This document shows, one piece after another, positions 14,495-23,786 of a stretch of DNA of 53,464 nt. Made by a program: the position numbers and the translations under genes. Source of the DNA: Phycisphaeraceae bacterium (GTDB lineage Bacteria; Planctomycetota; Phycisphaerae; Phycisphaerales; UBA1924). The stretch lies in the NCBI GenBank assembly GCA_019636515.1, contig JAHBXI010000003.1, positions 705,478-758,941 of the forward strand, given 5' to 3'. Within the stretch, counting starts at the first letter, position 1. Each line of letters starts with the position of its first letter. Under the pieces are notes generated by a model. The model made no database searches. It saw only the letters and a list, made by a program, of their open reading frames with translations, and was not told the DNA's origin.

Positions 14495-16306
14495 TCAGGA
14501 GGCCGGGGCAAGGCGCTGCCGGCCGTGGTTCCTTTGCGAGAGGGCTTGCTGGACCAGTTCGCGCACGCGAGCGGCCGCGGATCCTTCGCCATCTCCGGCC
14601 ACGGCGCGGACGGCGGCCTCGATGGCAGTTCGAAGTCGTGCCCGGAAGCGGGCTGGATCATCGGCGACCTGGGCGATGAAAGCCCGCAGGCAAGCCGGGT
14701 CACGGGCCAGCGGCAGCCCGAAGGTTTCAAGGCGTACCAGCCGATCAACCTGCCCGAGCCGTCCGAAGGCGGCGGTGATCACCGGCGTTCCGAGCAGCAG
14801 AGATTCGACGTTGGTCGTTGAATGGAACGTGACCAGGGCGTCGGCGGCGAGCAGCAGGTCGTGCAGGGCCGGGGTGTCGGAACCGACCATCCGCGTGCGC
14901 TCGGCGCCCGGGAACCATGCGGCGTGTGCGTAGAGATCCTCGTGCTCCCGGGGATGGGTCTTGATGATGAGCGAGGCCCGCGGCTCGTCCAGGACGGCGC
15001 GGGCGACCTCATCAAACTGAGACCGGGAATCTTCCTGGGTCGTCAGGACGATCCACGGCCCTGCTTGGGGCAAGCCAAGCGACTCGGCGACGCGGCGGCG
15101 TGCCTCTTGCGCGCGGCGGTCGGCTCCTGTGCCCGAGCGCAGGGCGTCCCACGCGGGGTTTCCGGTGACCACGACGCGGCCGGGGTCCTGGACAGTGGCC
15201 TTGCCGAGCACGGCGGCGTGCTGGTGGGGTCCCCAGGTACACACGGCGTCGGCGAGTTCGAAGGAACCATCCTCGAAACGTCGTTCGGCGGCCTGGCTGA
15301 TGTGGCCATGGATAAGCATGATGACGGCGGCGCCGGCTCGTTGCGCCCCGAGGGAGAAGGCGATCTCGGTTCCCTTGCGGTGGCGGGCGCAGATCAGCGC
15401 GCGGGCGCCCGAGCGAGCGACCAGCGACTCGGCGGCGTCGGCCCAGGCGATGGCATCGGGCACGGCGTCGATGGCCATGCGGTGGAGGTCCGGCAGGACC
15501 AGCGGTGCCAGGTCGATCCCCTCGACGCGCAGGAGCGGTTCAATGGCCGGCCGGGCGTGCTCCCAGGCGCGCGCCCATTGGGTGCGGTGCTCACGCAGAG
15601 CGCCGATGGCGGAGGGAGGGATGATTTCCTCAAGGCAAAGGCGGATCACCTCGCCTGGGATGCGGCGGACGCGGTTCCAGCGACCCGCGCCCGCGGGGAG
15701 CACCACGGCGGGGCGCAGGCCGTGTTCGATCAATTCCGCCATGACCGGGATCATGGGGATGAGGTAGTTGTCCATCGTCGCGATGAAGAGCACGTCGGCG
15801 GGGGGGGTGTCCCGGCCGCTGGCGGTCGGGGCCGAGGGGATATCGATCTCCCGGGATTCAAACCCCGGCGAACAGCAGCGAGGCGGGCACGATTTGAGGA
15901 GTGAATCGATGAGTTCCGGCCAGGGACGAGCGGAGGAGATGGTCCCGCCCCGAGCGGCGTGACGCTGGAGCAGGAAATACTCCCCGAGCCACAGGTCGTT
16001 GAGGGTGAAGTCGATTCTGTGCGCGAACTTCAGGCTGTTGTCGGTGAGCCATCGATCGGCGGCGGCGGCGGCGCGGAGTGCTCGTCGGCAGTATTGGTGC
16101 AGGTCGGCGCTGTACCCGGCGGCCTTGTGGACGACGCAGGCGGCCAGGTCGAGCCGGTCGTGCGTCGGGAGTCGGCGGACCCATCCCCGTGCCATTTCCT
16201 CGGCGAGTTCGGCGGCTTTTCGCTCGTCGATCGGGGTTTCGCGGACGCGGGCGTAGAAATCCTGTCGCTGATGGTCGTCGAAGCGAATGGCGCGGGTGGC
16301 GGTCAT
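14495..16306 (-). CDS. GT-B fold glycosyltransferase of a surface or flagellin glycan cassette
   Basis: A 603-residue soluble protein. Its first 130 residues are helical and unfamiliar. From PPADVLFIATMDNYLIPMI onwards it reads like a GT-B transferase of the capsule/CDP-glycerol glycerophosphotransferase type: a first Rossmann half, then VVVTGNPAWD, IVLTTQEDS, SLIIKTHPREHEDLYAH and ADALVTFHSTTNVESLLLG, the typical donor-binding end. It is the last gene of an operon with CMP-sugar genes, so a CMP-nonulosonic acid donor is plausible. It is not a Maf (DUF115) protein by eye. The acceptor is unknown; proximity to the flagellins makes flagellin a reasonable guess. The gene ends about 150 bases past the flagellin 2 terminator. 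Confidence 0.7.
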   Translation of the reverse strand: MTATRAIRFDDHQRQDFYARVRETPIDERKAAELAEEMARGWVRRLPTHDRLDLAACVVHKAAGYSADLHQYCRRALRAAAAADRWLTDNSLKFAHRIDFTLNDLWLGEYFLLQRHAARGGTISSARPWPELIDSLLKSCPPRCCSPGFESREIDIPSAPTASGRDTPPADVLFIATMDNYLIPMIPVMAELIEHGLRPAVVLPAGAGRWNRVRRIPGEVIRLCLEEIIPPSAIGALREHRTQWARAWEHARPAIEPLLRVEGIDLAPLVLPDLHRMAIDAVPDAIAWADAAESLVARSGARALICARHRKGTEIAFSLGAQRAGAAVIMLIHGHISQAAERRFEDGSFELADAVCTWGPHQHAAVLGKATVQDPGRVVVTGNPAWDALRSGTGADRRAQEARRRVAESLGLPQAGPWIVLTTQEDSRSQFDEVARAVLDEPRASLIIKTHPREHEDLYAHAAWFPGAERTRMVGSDTPALHDLLLAADALVTFHSTTNVESLLLGTPVITAAFGRLGQVDRLVRLETFGLPLARDPACLRAFIAQVADDPARFRARLRTAIEAAVRAVAGDGEGSAAARVRELVQQALSQRNHGRQRLAPAS

Positions 16307-16359
16307 GCGTCGGTTGACCGCGTGGGAGGCGGTCCGCGGGGTTCCCGGCGTTGTGGAGG

Positions 16360-17286
16360 TTATCCGGCCCTGGCGAGATCCGTTGGTCTCATGGCCGGTG
16401 CTCTGAGGCGCTTCATCACGGGGATTTCGCTGTCGTAGACGCGTTTGACGCCGTCGCCCAGGGCCTGCTCGACGACGCGGATATCACGTACCAGGCGTGA
16501 GAACCCGCCCGGCTCGATGGAGGCGGCGTGATCGCTCCCCCACATGGCCCGGTCAAGCGTCAGGTGCCGTTCGATGAAGCACGCCCCGAGCGTGGCGGCG
16601 GCGACGGTTGTCTGAAGCCCCGACTCGTGGCCTGAGTAGCCGACCGGGCAGCCGAACTCCTCGGCGAGTGTGAACATGGCGCGGAGGTTGAGTTCCGCCG
16701 GGGGGCAGGGGTAGGTGCTGGTGCAGTGAAGGAGGACGAGGTTGGCGGGATCGAGCAGGCCGACCGCGTGTCGTATCTGCTCCATCGTGGACATGCCGGT
16801 CGAGAGGACGACGGGAATTCCAAGAGCCCTGGCCCGGGCGAGCAGGGCGTCGTCGGTCAGGCAGGCCGAGGGGATCTTGACGCATGGGGCGTCGAAGCGT
16901 GCGAGGAAATCGAGGGAGGGAACGTCCCAGGCGGAGGCGAACCAGGCGATGCCCTTCTCTCGGCAGTAGCGGTCGATGCGGGCGAAGGCATCGAGGTCGA
17001 ACTCCATGCGCCGGCGGTAGTCCATGTACGACATGAGTCCCCAGGGTGTCTCGCGTGGGACGTCGCGCATGGCCGGGGGAACGCACAGTTCTGGGGTTCT
17101 CTTCTGGAACTTCACGGCATCGCATCCGGCCAGGGCGGCGGCGTCGATCAGCCGTGTGGCGAGGCCCAGGTCGCCGTTGTGGTTGATGCCGATCTCCGCG
17201 GCGATGTACGCGGGGCAGCCGTGTCCGACGGGTTTTCCGGCGATCGTGAGGCGCCCGGGGATCCGTGAGAGGGGAGTCGGGTTCAT
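16360..17286 (-). CDS. neuB: NeuB-family nonulosonic acid synthase lacking the SAF domain
   Basis: A 308-residue TIM-barrel synthase that condenses phosphoenolpyruvate with an N-acetyl hexosamine to give sialic, legionaminic or pseudaminic acid. Motifs AEIGINHNGD, AGCDAVKFQKRTPEL, STGMSTMEQI, LLHCTSTYPCP, VGYSGHESG and ERHLTLDRAMWGSDHAAS are all typical. Normal NeuB is about 350 residues with a C-terminal antifreeze-like (SAF) domain that completes the active site of the dimer. Here the protein stops about 20 residues after the barrel, so that domain is missing. Start: ATG at 17286 with GGAGG eight bases upstream, two bases past the neuA stop. The exact sugar cannot be told. Confidence 0.9.
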   Translation of the reverse strand: MNPTPLSRIPGRLTIAGKPVGHGCPAYIAAEIGINHNGDLGLATRLIDAAALAGCDAVKFQKRTPELCVPPAMRDVPRETPWGLMSYMDYRRRMEFDLDAFARIDRYCREKGIAWFASAWDVPSLDFLARFDAPCVKIPSACLTDDALLARARALGIPVVLSTGMSTMEQIRHAVGLLDPANLVLLHCTSTYPCPPAELNLRAMFTLAEEFGCPVGYSGHESGLQTTVAAATLGACFIERHLTLDRAMWGSDHAASIEPGGFSRLVRDIRVVEQALGDGVKRVYDSEIPVMKRLRAPAMRPTDLARAG

Positions 17287-17288
17287 GG

Positions 17289-18029
17289 TCAGGCCTCCGC
17301 CCGCGCGAGGCGGGACATCGATGCGTGGGGGTGTTTGGCGGGGATCCGGCGAGCCGAGGCGATCGCCTCGCAGACGGCAAAGTCGCCGGGTGTGTCGATC
17401 TGGAAGGACCGAACTTCGTCCATGACGTACAGGGCGATCGATCCGAAGAGACGGCAGCGGTGGCGGAGCAGGCCTTCGGTCCGCATCACGTAGAGAGAGC
17501 CGTTTTCGCGGTATCGGGCGGGCATGTCCTGCCTTCGCGGGCGGTGGGCGGGGTTGTAATTGAGGGGGACGGCCGTGTCGCCACGGTCCAACCATAGAAA
17601 ATCGTGCGACGGCGTGACCGAGACCAGCGAGTCGGCTCCCCGGCGGAGCAGCAGGTCGATCGCCCCGCCGACGTCTCCGGGATCGCGGATGGGGCTGGTC
17701 GCCTGGAGAAAGACGACCAGTTCGGGCATCAAGGCGCGATCGGGGTACGCGGATTCAAGGGCGTGGATGATCGCGGGCTCGGAAGGCGCCTGATCGGTGG
17801 CGAGTTGGGGTGGGCGGCGGATGACCTCCGCGCCGGACTGGCGGGAGACGTCGGCGATCTCGTCGTCGTCGGTCGAGACGATGATCCGCTCGACGGGTCT
17901 GGCTTCGCGGGCGTGCGAGATCGACCACGCGAGAAGCGGGCGACCGAGGAAATCGCGGACGTTTTTGCGAGGGACGCCCCTGGAGCCTCCGCGTGCGGGG
18001 ATGATGGCGACGGCGCGGGGGGGTGTCAC
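17289..18029 (-). CDS. neuA: Acylneuraminate cytidylyltransferase (NeuA/PseF/LegF type)
   Basis: A 246-residue enzyme that activates a nonulosonic acid to its CMP form. The nucleotide-binding signature IIPARGGSRGVPRKN is at residues 9-23, followed by IIVSTDDDEIADV, LQATSPIRDPGDV, the ARYRENGSLYVMRTE stretch and the closing FQIDTPGDFAVCEA with the metal-binding Asp. The length is normal for a single-domain enzyme. The gene overlaps the methyltransferase upstream by four bases and is followed by neuB after two bases, so the three are translationally coupled. Genes for making the hexosamine precursor are not in the window. Confidence 0.92.
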   Translation of the reverse strand: MTPPRAVAIIPARGGSRGVPRKNVRDFLGRPLLAWSISHAREARPVERIIVSTDDDEIADVSRQSGAEVIRRPPQLATDQAPSEPAIIHALESAYPDRALMPELVVFLQATSPIRDPGDVGGAIDLLLRRGADSLVSVTPSHDFLWLDRGDTAVPLNYNPAHRPRRQDMPARYRENGSLYVMRTEGLLRHRCRLFGSIALYVMDEVRSFQIDTPGDFAVCEAIASARRIPAKHPHASMSRLARAEA

Positions 18030-18640
18030 CGTGTCTCCCCGTTCGCGGGTCCTTCGTGCCAGACGTCCATGTACAAGGAACTGTTCGGGCGGCGATCAAA
18101 GGCGTCCGATCGAAGTTCTTCCAGGACGCTTTTTCGATAGGATGAGCGGACGCAGCGGTCGAACCCGTGCGTGGTGAGCCAGTGGGCCAGGTACGCCTCG
18201 TCGAAGCAGTGGACGTGGCCGTTTCCCAGGGGAGAGATCGAGTAGAACCACGATGCGAGCAGGCCGCCGATGGGCGCCTCGGGGTCGCGGTAGGTGAGTT
18301 CGGCCTTCTTGAAAAAGGCGAGGTCTCCGGCGGCGTAGGCCCGGATGGCCAGGGCGATGTCGGGAACGGCGATGCGGAGAAGGCCCCCGGAGAAGCGTCC
18401 GTCGGTCACGTGGCCGGGCTTGAGGACCCGGCGGAACTCGTCCAGCACAAAGCCCAGGTTCGCGGGCTGGATGTGCTCGAGGGTGTGGGAGGTGAAGACG
18501 ACATCGACCGAGGCGTCGGCGTAAGGGAGCGGTTCTCGGGAGATGTCCAGGACCAGGTCGGCGGTATCCCGCAGGTCGATGATGGTCCAACCCGGGAGTT
18601 TGGGGTGCCCTTTGCCGCCGCCGATGTTGAGTTTGGCCAT
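18026..18640 (-). CDS. SAM-dependent methyltransferase, first gene of the glycan operon
   Basis: A 204-residue class I methyltransferase: AKLNIGGGKGHPKLPGW (motif I), TIIDLRDTADLVLDI (acidic motif II), YADASVDVVFTSHTLEHI (motif IV) and DEFRRVLKPGG-like DEFRRVLKPGHV. This pattern is common in small methyltransferases that decorate surface sugars. The frame extends to 18712; I chose the ATG at 18640 because the conserved domain starts immediately and AAGG lies upstream. The longer start cannot be excluded. It overlaps neuA by four bases. The likely substrate is the nonulosonic acid or another glycan unit made by this operon. Confidence 0.82.
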   Translation of the reverse strand: MAKLNIGGGKGHPKLPGWTIIDLRDTADLVLDISREPLPYADASVDVVFTSHTLEHIQPANLGFVLDEFRRVLKPGHVTDGRFSGGLLRIAVPDIALAIRAYAAGDLAFFKKAELTYRDPEAPIGGLLASWFYSISPLGNGHVHCFDEAYLAHWLTTHGFDRCVRSSYRKSVLEELRSDAFDRRPNSSLYMDVWHEGPANGETR

Positions 18641-19165
18641 GGTTTGCCCTTGTGCCCGGCTGAGATCAGACAACACCCGCCACGTCGGGGCTTTTCGCGC
18701 GTGGGCGTCCATGACCTATCGGCCTTTGAGCCTTATCGGTCCAGCAAAGAGCACGGGTTTGATCGACGAAAAGGCTCGATGCTCCCCGGGATTCGGGGTG
18801 CTCGGGGAGGGAATTCCCGGACGGGTGCGTCCCATGAGAGGGTCAAGCCCGGACGGCGATCCGCGCCGCGGTCAGCGGCCTGCGAGCCGGATTCCGTTGC
18901 CCGGCTATGTTCGCCCGCACCGTTGCGTTCGTCACGCCGTAGGCCGGTACGAGATCCGATCGCCGTCGGTGGCGACAGTCGGTGGCGACAGGTAGTTGAG
19001 AGGTCGCCAGAATCAGAAACAGGTCGAAGCCCGGGTGTCAGCGGCGAGTCTGATCCAAAAAAGTACTTGACGCGGGGGGGGGATGGGTAGAGTATTGCGT
19101 GTCACTCGCACGGGGCGGGTGTTCAAATCCGAGGGGTCCAGAATATCACGAATGCAGGGGGCGGC
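18641..19165. other. Divergent intergenic region between the glycan operon and a secreted-protein gene
   Basis: About 525 bases with no supported gene. It must hold the minus-strand promoter of the glycan operon and the plus-strand promoter at 19067. Reading minus, ACCGATAA (plus 18733-18740) resembles a FliA -10, but its TCAA(A) -35 is two bases too far away. The 13-base unit GTCGGTGGCGACA is repeated head to tail at 18965-18990. AAAAAA at 19057-19062 is the only A-tract. Confidence 0.5.
19067..19093 (+). promoter_or_regulatory. Vegetative promoter of the Cys-rich secreted protein gene
   Basis: TTGACG (19067-19072) and TAGAGT (19088-19093) lie 15 bases apart, just after an A-rich stretch and within 75 bases of the next gene. 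The spacer contains nine G in a row and is shorter than ideal. Confidence 0.42.
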
Positions 19166-19996
19166 ATGAACCGGAACCATTTGTCGGCGTGGGTGGGTGT
19201 CGTGGCGGGGCTTGCGGTGGCGGTCGGAGTTGCGGCCAGCGGAACGGCCTTCGGCCAGCCTGATGTGGTGTGGCCCGGACCATCGGGACGTCAAGACTAC
19301 TACTGCAAGCCGCCGGGCCCGCCTTCGGGATGGGCGTGTGCGGCGCCGACCGTTAATCACGATGTTCTGCTGCATAGCGTGAGCGGGGAGGCATCGGAGA
19401 AAAAACCCAAAGCGTGGAAGAAGTTCCCGGCGTGTAAGTGCGCGATCGTGCCCGTTGGAGAATATGAACCATGTTCTGGAGAACTCTCGTACTCAGAGAC
19501 GATCCAGGAATGCTGGTCGGTCTTCGGTGCTGTCAGCACGGAGATCAAGATCGGGGCGCTGACCAGGCTTATCTCCGAGTTCAGCATTCAACTCGAGGTC
19601 GGGTCGTCGATCCAGGGCTGCAAGGAGTGGACGTGGTCGATGACCTACCAGATCGCGACCAGCCAGTGCCTCGATCGGTTCGCGCGCATTTTTCGAGAAG
19701 AGCGGACGTATACAAGGGTCGAACTGTACGCGAACACCGTGCATGACTACGTATGTACGGATCCGTTCGGCATGCCGGTGACCGCGAGGACGTGGTGTGG
19801 CAACAAGTATGTGACCGCGAAGGTGGTCCTTGACGACGGCGGGGGTTTCGAGGTCAGCCAGCCGCCGGTCGTTTGCTGGGGGTATGAACATCCTCCTGAA
19901 TGGGACGGGCGGTACGACGTGCCGTGCTGCTCTCCGCTCTGCCAGGAGGTGCCGCCAAACGAGTTGCCGTGTTGCGGCCTGATCGGCAACGATTGA
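19166..19996 (+). CDS. Secreted cysteine-rich protein of unknown function
   Basis: A 276-residue protein with a clear signal peptide (basic start, long hydrophobic run VVAGLAVAVGVAASGTAFG, cleavage near AFG-QP). The mature part has 16 cysteines, including two CC pairs near the C-terminus (DVPCCSPLC and LPCCGLI), an even number that fits several disulphides outside the cytoplasm. I recognise no domain. GGGGGCGG lies just before the ATG. The next gene, a membrane-anchored repeat protein, starts 60 bases later in the same direction, so the two may be an operon. Its position beside the glycan operon may be accidental. Confidence 0.72.
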   Translation: MNRNHLSAWVGVVAGLAVAVGVAASGTAFGQPDVVWPGPSGRQDYYCKPPGPPSGWACAAPTVNHDVLLHSVSGEASEKKPKAWKKFPACKCAIVPVGEYEPCSGELSYSETIQECWSVFGAVSTEIKIGALTRLISEFSIQLEVGSSIQGCKEWTWSMTYQIATSQCLDRFARIFREERTYTRVELYANTVHDYVCTDPFGMPVTARTWCGNKYVTAKVVLDDGGGFEVSQPPVVCWGYEHPPEWDGRYDVPCCSPLCQEVPPNELPCCGLIGND

Positions 19997-20055
19997 TGCG
20001 TGCAAGAAGATTGAGGATTGGCCAAACACCACCGTTCGGGCGTAAAGGGGACGCG

Positions 20056-21219
20056 ATGGAAAACGTACGCGAGGTGGACCACGGAGCGGTACGGCTTTGG
20101 ACGCTCCTGATCTTGTTGGTATTCGGCGTGGCGGTCGCCTGGTGGGTGGCGCTGCGCTCCGATTCGCCCGATTTTTTGCACTCAGGCCAATCGGGTATGG
20201 CGAGGAAGGCGGATTCACTGATCGGGCGGTTCGGGCCTGGCACGGAGGTGCGCGAGGTCGCCGTCGGGCTGTGGCGTGGTGGGGATCGTTCGGAGTCGAT
20301 CGAACTGCTGCGTTTGTCGGCGGCGGCGTCTGAAGGCAATCCCACGGAGTTCATCGCCAACACCCGCCTTCTGGGTCAATACCTTTCGTGGTCGGGCGAC
20401 GAGGAAGAAGCGCGGCGGTGCTTCGAGACGGTGCTTTTGACCATCATGGGGATGACCGAATACTCGGGTGGAGAGTTCGTGAACGCGTACAGCGCGGCCA
20501 TTCAGATCGTGGGGCCCCTGGCGGCGGAAGGTCGCGGCGAGGAATCGCTTTCGTACCTGCGTTTTCTGCGCGCGAACTCGGACAAACTCGATCCCTCCTG
20601 GGCGCGGCATGTCCTGTACCACGAGGCAAAGACGCTCATAGCCCTGGGTCGCGCCTCCGAGGCGGCGGACCTGATCGCCGATCACGGGGAGTTTTTACTT
20701 GGCGGCGGTCCATCGGAGCGCCTCCACGCGGCCAACGCCGCGATCATGGCGTTCGACGCCGCCCCCCCTCAGCCGCGCGTGGCGGATTTTCTGGGTTTGG
20801 TATGGGCGGATCCGGTGGCGAGGCAAAGCCCGGATATTGCGAACGTGGGCATGGCGTGGGTGTCGCGGCTGGCCCGGTCGGGCCGTCGCGACGAGTCCCT
20901 GCACGCGGGGATCGAGGTTTTCCGGGTGGTCGAGAAGATGCTGGAAGGGTCCGACGGAGCGGTGTTGGCCGGGGCTGGCGCGTCCGCGGAGGAGATCTCC
21001 GAGGTGATGTCACGCCGCCGCCTGAAGGATCACTGGAACAGCCTGGTGTCGCATCTGCAGCCGGCGTATGTGCATGGCTACCCGGAGTACGCGCTGGAGG
21101 TGAACATGGCGCTGGCCGCGAGTCTGCCGCGCGGTTCGCCCGAGCACGGGAACGTGATGGAGGAGGTCGCCCGCCTGACGCGGATGATCGAGGCCGGGAA
21201 GGTTCCTGAGAAACCGTGA
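20056..21219 (+). CDS. Membrane-anchored helical-repeat protein of unknown function
   Basis: A 387-residue protein with one N-terminal transmembrane helix (LWTLLILLVFGVAVAWWVAL, about residues 16-35) and a long outside domain. That domain is Ala/Leu/Glu rich with repeating helix pairs (RRCFETVLLTIMG, AKTLIALGRASEAADLI, HAANAAIMAFDA) that resemble divergent TPR units. I chose the ATG at 20056 because AAGGGG lies a few bases upstream; the open frame from 19900 overlaps the previous gene and has no support. It probably tethers or counts something at the membrane, but nothing in the sequence says what. Confidence 0.75.
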   Translation: MENVREVDHGAVRLWTLLILLVFGVAVAWWVALRSDSPDFLHSGQSGMARKADSLIGRFGPGTEVREVAVGLWRGGDRSESIELLRLSAAASEGNPTEFIANTRLLGQYLSWSGDEEEARRCFETVLLTIMGMTEYSGGEFVNAYSAAIQIVGPLAAEGRGEESLSYLRFLRANSDKLDPSWARHVLYHEAKTLIALGRASEAADLIADHGEFLLGGGPSERLHAANAAIMAFDAAPPQPRVADFLGLVWADPVARQSPDIANVGMAWVSRLARSGRRDESLHAGIEVFRVVEKMLEGSDGAVLAGAGASAEEISEVMSRRRLKDHWNSLVSHLQPAYVHGYPEYALEVNMALAASLPRGSPEHGNVMEEVARLTRMIEAGKVPEKP

Positions 21220-21236
21220 TCGCGTGGCGACGGTCT

Positions 21237-23171
<1,935 letters not shown>

Positions 23172-23461
23172 GGGGGGTGCGGGGGCGTGCGGGCCGGGGA
23201 ACGGCCAATGGCGGCTGGTAGGTCGAGGCACCGTGACCGACAGCGGCCCGGGGTTTCCCGGCGGGGTGCTGCTGGTGCCTGGATGATGACCGACGGGAGT
23301 TCTCGGACGTCCCGGGAACAACGCCCTTATCAGCCGTGACGGGGGGTGTTTTTCAATCCGCTGGGAACGTCGCAAGAGTAGGCGCGGCGAGCCAATGCCG
23401 GGCGATTGGCCCCGGCGCCCTGGCCGAGAGCGGCGGATCGAGCGTGGTTCGAGCGTGCAAA

Positions 23462-23508
23462 CCGGGGGGGTTCCGGGGGGTTTCCGGGGGTTTCCGGAGG
23501 GTTTCCGG
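23462..23508 (+). repeat. G-run tandem repeat with G-quadruplex potential
   Basis: Four to five units of CCGGGGG(G)TTT follow each other with G runs of 7, 6, 5 and 3. On the plus strand this is a full G-quadruplex motif with loops of 4, 5 and 8 bases. It lies about 300 bases upstream of typA, on its non-coding side. The core CCGGGGTTTCCGG recurs at 53110 and 53235 in the repeat near tRNA-Asn. Confidence 0.7.
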
Positions 23509-23734
23509 TCTGTTTCGAGAGGCCGAAAACGGTGGCGGAGGCACCGCGCACGTCTCCGGTCTGTCACAGGAATCACCCCCGGCGGCGCCTTTCCCCGAGG
23601 TGAAGGCCCAAGTCCGTCACGGAGGGGAAACCTGTGGCAGAGTTGTGGTGTTCCCCACGCGACGAGCGGCGTGGAGACGGAGGGGACGGGGACATCCCCG
23701 ACGGGAACGGCGCCAGGGTGGGCGCATATGCAAG

Positions 23735-23761
23735 TTGCTTTGCAACAGGCATTTGTAAATT
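23735..23761 (+). promoter_or_regulatory. Possible promoter of the PEP-CTERM protein gene
   Basis: TTGCTT (23735-23740) and TAAATT (23756-23761), 15 bases apart, are the only AT-rich hexamer pair in the area. The start point would be near 23768, shortly before AGAGGAGG and the ATG at 23787. The -35 overlaps a small inverted repeat (GTTGC/GCAAC). Confidence 0.35.
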
Positions 23762-23786
23762 GGCGTACAGAGAAGAGGAGGTCGCC

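Larger units (their letters stand above)
23172..23786. other. Divergent intergenic region between typA and a PEP-CTERM protein gene
   Basis: About 615 bases. No gene is supported, although several frames stay open because of the GC content. It contains the G-run repeat at 23462-23508. The AT-rich part next to the plus-strand gene carries GTTGC-TTT-GCAAC, a small hairpin at 23734-23746, and a possible promoter. Confidence 0.5.

Noticed and set aside
18713..19165. Possible small gene or structured RNA upstream of the glycan operon
   Set aside because: No conserved protein text, no start with a ribosome site and no tRNA-like fold could be drawn.
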